DNA from: Clostridiales bacterium
GTDB lineage: Bacteria > Bacillota > Peptococcia > DRI-13 > UBA5745
Direction: 5' to 3'
Assembly: GCA_009782505.1 (NCBI GenBank)
Contig: WRIW01000018.1
Coordinates: 1 to 34,852 of the forward strand
Length of the DNA stretch: 34,852 nucleotides
Positions 32,824-34,852 of the stretch are shown piece after piece. A program made the position numbers and the translations under genes. The notes under the pieces are model-generated. The model did no database searches. It worked only from the letters and a program-made list of their open reading frames with translations, and was not told where the DNA came from. How positions within the stretch are numbered: the stretch's first letter is position 1; each line of letters opens with the position of its first letter.

Positions 32824-34065
32824 ATGTCGAACAGATGTGTTATCACCAGTTACGCCAGGACCCCTTTGAGCAGCCAGAGCGGCAAGGAGTTCCAGGAGAT
32901 GCCTATTCCCGAGCTGGCCGTGATACCGGTGAAAGCCGCCATTGAGCGCTCCCATCTTGGCAGGAGCGATGTAGGCGGCCTGGTCATGGGCAACGCGGAT
33001 TCCCACGGGCAGGCGCAGAACCTTGGCCGCCATGTGGCTCTTAAAGCCGGCCTGGATTATGAGACCGCCTTGGCCTACACGGTACACAGGGTATGCGGCT
33101 CCGGCTTTACCGCCGTCACCAACAGCATGATGGAGATATGGGCGGAGGAGAGCAGCGTAATGATCGCCGCGGGAGCGGAGATGCTGTCCCACTCCTCAGT
33201 ATCCCTTCCTTTATCGTTCGCCTGGACGGGTATACCCAGAGGCGGCATCAAGCTGGGCGGCGGCAACTATGAGGGGGACGCCTGTACCCCCAACGAGATC
33301 TACGGCGTGATGTACGGACCGGCTTTCACCGTAGAGAAGGCGGCCCGCCTGACGAAGATCCCGCGAGAAGACTGCGACCAGTTTGCCTACGAAAGCCAGA
33401 TGAAGGTCAAGAAAGCCCAGGAAACGGGGCGCTTTGATACAGAGATCGTACCCATCGAAGCCCCGGTCACCGACCGGAAGGGCAAGGTCTCCAAGGTCAC
33501 CTATGACCGGGATCTACACCCCAAGCCGAACACCACCGCCGAGGTGCTGGCTACCCTGAGGCCCGCCTTTGAAGAAGACGGCGTCATCACGGCGGGCAAC
33601 GCTTCGGGCAACACAGACGGGGCGGCCGCCATGGTCATCATGACGGAGGACGAGTGCAAGAAGCGGGGGCTGACCCCCATCGCTTACCTCAATGCCTTCG
33701 CCTACGGCGGCGTGGATCCCACGCTGATGGGTACAGGACCCGTACCTGCCATACAGAAGCTCATGAAGAAAACCGGCATTACCTTCGACGACATGGACGT
33801 ACTGGAGATCAACGAAGCCTTCGCCCCCCAAGTGCTGAGCTGCCTGCGTATGCTGGATCAGTACATGGACAAACCCCTGTACCAGCGGCTGAACCCCAAC
33901 GGCGGCGCCATCGCCCTGGGCCATCCCACGGGCTGCACAGGGGTGCGCATCACTATGTCGGTAGCCGAGCAGCTTCGTATCACCGGCAAGAAGTACGGCG
34001 TAGCCAGCGCCTGCATAGGCGGCGGCATGGGCGCCGCTATCCTGCTGGAAAACGCCCAGGTTTAG
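32824..34065 (+). CDS. Thiolase (acetyl-CoA acetyltransferase family)
   Basis: The thiolase of 413 residues (from the Met at 32824) has all catalytic elements: Cys91 in HRVCGSGF, the NEAFAPQ block, His367 in GGAIALGHPTGCTG and Cys397 in ACIGGGMG. It cleaves 3-oxoacyl-CoA with CoA, or condenses two acetyl-CoA. Three in-frame ATGs (32812, 32815, 32824) follow AAAAGAGG; the first two abut the site, so the third is preferred, although 32815 is possible. With the SDR upstream it forms a classic final beta-oxidation pair. Direction cannot be told from sequence. Confidence 0.92.
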   Translation: MSNRCVITSYARTPLSSQSGKEFQEMPIPELAVIPVKAAIERSHLGRSDVGGLVMGNADSHGQAQNLGRHVALKAGLDYETALAYTVHRVCGSGFTAVTNSMMEIWAEESSVMIAAGAEMLSHSSVSLPLSFAWTGIPRGGIKLGGGNYEGDACTPNEIYGVMYGPAFTVEKAARLTKIPREDCDQFAYESQMKVKKAQETGRFDTEIVPIEAPVTDRKGKVSKVTYDRDLHPKPNTTAEVLATLRPAFEEDGVITAGNASGNTDGAAAMVIMTEDECKKRGLTPIAYLNAFAYGGVDPTLMGTGPVPAIQKLMKKTGITFDDMDVLEINEAFAPQVLSCLRMLDQYMDKPLYQRLNPNGGAIALGHPTGCTGVRITMSVAEQLRITGKKYGVASACIGGGMGAAILLENAQV

Positions 34066-34143
34066 ACCCGGCTGGGGCTGCGCCCCGCGGGATCGTGGGC
34101 GCGCAGCTCATTTTAGATCAAGCGCAGGGAGGTAATCGAATCT

Positions 34144-34852
34144 ATGATTGAGGTACAGAACCTCACCAAACGCTACGGCGCTAAGACCGCTGTGGACAAT
34201 ATCAGCTTTTCCGTAGCGGGGGGAGAGATACTGGGCTTCCTCGGGCCAAATGGAGCCGGCAAGACGACCACAATGAATATTATCACCGGTTATCTGTCGT
34301 CCAACGAAGGAACCGTCACCGTAGGCGGCAGCGAGATACTGGCGGAGCCCATCAAGGTCAAGAGCCAGATCGGTTACTTACCCGAGTTGCCTCCATTGTA
34401 CATGGACATGACAGTCAGAGAATACCTCGGTTTCCTCTTTGACCTGAAGAAGGTCAAGGGGAAGAAAAAAAGCCAAGTGGACGAGGTCTGCGAACGGGTT
34501 CATATCGACGACGTGAAAAACCGTCTGATCAAGAATCTATCCAAGGGATACCGGCAGCGCGTGGGCCTCGCCCAGGCGCTGCTGGGGAATCCTCCCGTCC
34601 TGATCCTAGATGAACCTACCATCGGCCTTGACCCTAAACAAATCATCGAAATGCGCAACCTGATCCTGGAGCTTGGGCTCCAGCATACCATCGTCCTGTC
34701 TTCCCATATCCTCTCAGAGATCCAGGCGGTCTGTAAGCGGATCATCATCATCCATCAGGGGGCGCTGGTAGCCGACGGTACGCCGGAAGCCATATCCCAG
34801 TCCCTGAGCGGAGCGAGTCGACTGAACATCCGCGTGGCGGGGCCGTATACGG
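34144..34852 (+). CDS. ABC transporter ATP-binding protein (3' end cut by window)
   Basis: A 236-codon open frame runs to the window edge without a stop. The protein starts MIEVQNLTKRYG and has Walker A GPNGAGKTT (34-42), the ABC signature LSKGYRQR, Walker B VLILDEPT and the H-loop SSH. It resembles ATPases of two-component ABC exporters of the GldA/ABC-2 type, where a permease gene usually follows. AGGGAGGT is 10 bases before the ATG. The 78-bp gap after the thiolase contains a GC-rich repeat but no gene. Confidence 0.9.
   Translation, partial: MIEVQNLTKRYGAKTAVDNISFSVAGGEILGFLGPNGAGKTTTMNIITGYLSSNEGTVTVGGSEILAEPIKVKSQIGYLPELPPLYMDMTVREYLGFLFDLKKVKGKKKSQVDEVCERVHIDDVKNRLIKNLSKGYRQRVGLAQALLGNPPVLILDEPTIGLDPKQIIEMRNLILELGLQHTIVLSSHILSEIQAVCKRIIIIHQGALVADGTPEAISQSLSGASRLNIRVAGPYT

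Noticed and set aside
34066-34143. Terminator after the thiolase gene
   Set aside because: A short GGGGC/GCCCC hairpin exists but no adjacent T-run; it looks more like the dispersed GC-rich repeat.

Overview
The window reads as chromosomal DNA of an anaerobic, probably Gram-positive bacterium; a Clostridia-like member of the Firmicutes is my best guess. The reasons are strong AGGAGG-type ribosome binding sites before most genes, extended -10 promoters (TGnTATAAT), a lipoprotein-type solute-binding protein, a PucR/CdaR-like regulator and several oxygen-sensitive enzyme families. The DNA is GC-rich and densely coding. No rRNA, tRNA, CRISPR array, phage or transposase gene was recognised. Assignments come from reading motifs, not from database searches.

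Layout. (1) 1-579 is a repeat region: a tandem 115-bp duplication, then an element bounded by ~40-bp inverted repeats whose right end abuts a promoter for lplA. (2) 580-2815 (+) is lplA plus an MFS transporter. (3) 2804-11723 (-) is a co-directional run: a PucR-like regulator, two MoaF-like proteins, a MATE exporter, an acetoacetate-decarboxylase-like enzyme and two paralogous six-hairpin glycosidase-like proteins. (4) 11926-17626 (+) holds two UroD-superfamily proteins, an orphan family-5 solute-binding lipoprotein, a class II aldolase-like protein and a 4,5-dihydroxyphthalate-decarboxylase-like protein, closed by a hairpin terminator. (5) 17757-19179 has a truncated DUF4143-type ATPase remnant and a bicupin gene. 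(6) 19244-21860 (-) is a SnoaL-like protein, KDPG aldolase (eda) and KDG kinase (kdgK). (7) 22060-27196 (+) is an SDR dehydrogenase followed by four tightly packed genes that together match the subunit set of an ATP-dependent class I benzoyl-CoA reductase: two BcrA/D-type ASKHA ATPases flanking BcrC-like and BcrB-like subunits. (8) 27337-34065 (+), with two recognisable promoters, encodes two fused class I CoA-transferases, a 64-residue unknown protein, a ketopantoate-reductase-like protein, a second SDR and a thiolase. (9) An ABC ATPase gene runs off the right end.

How it may work together (inference). CoA-transferases would activate a carboxylic acid to its CoA thioester. The BcrABCD-like complex would carry out a low-potential, ATP-driven reduction of an aryl- or enoyl-CoA. 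The SDRs and thiolase would then finish a beta-oxidation-like route to acetyl-CoA. The neighbouring region 4 has decarboxylase-like and UroD-like proteins whose relatives act on dihydroxyphthalates or methyl groups, which fits preparation of a substituted aromatic acid. The usual benzoyl-CoA partners (dienoyl-CoA hydratase, ring hydrolase, ferredoxin) are absent from the window, so the true substrate is open. This putative reductase locus is the most interesting content here.
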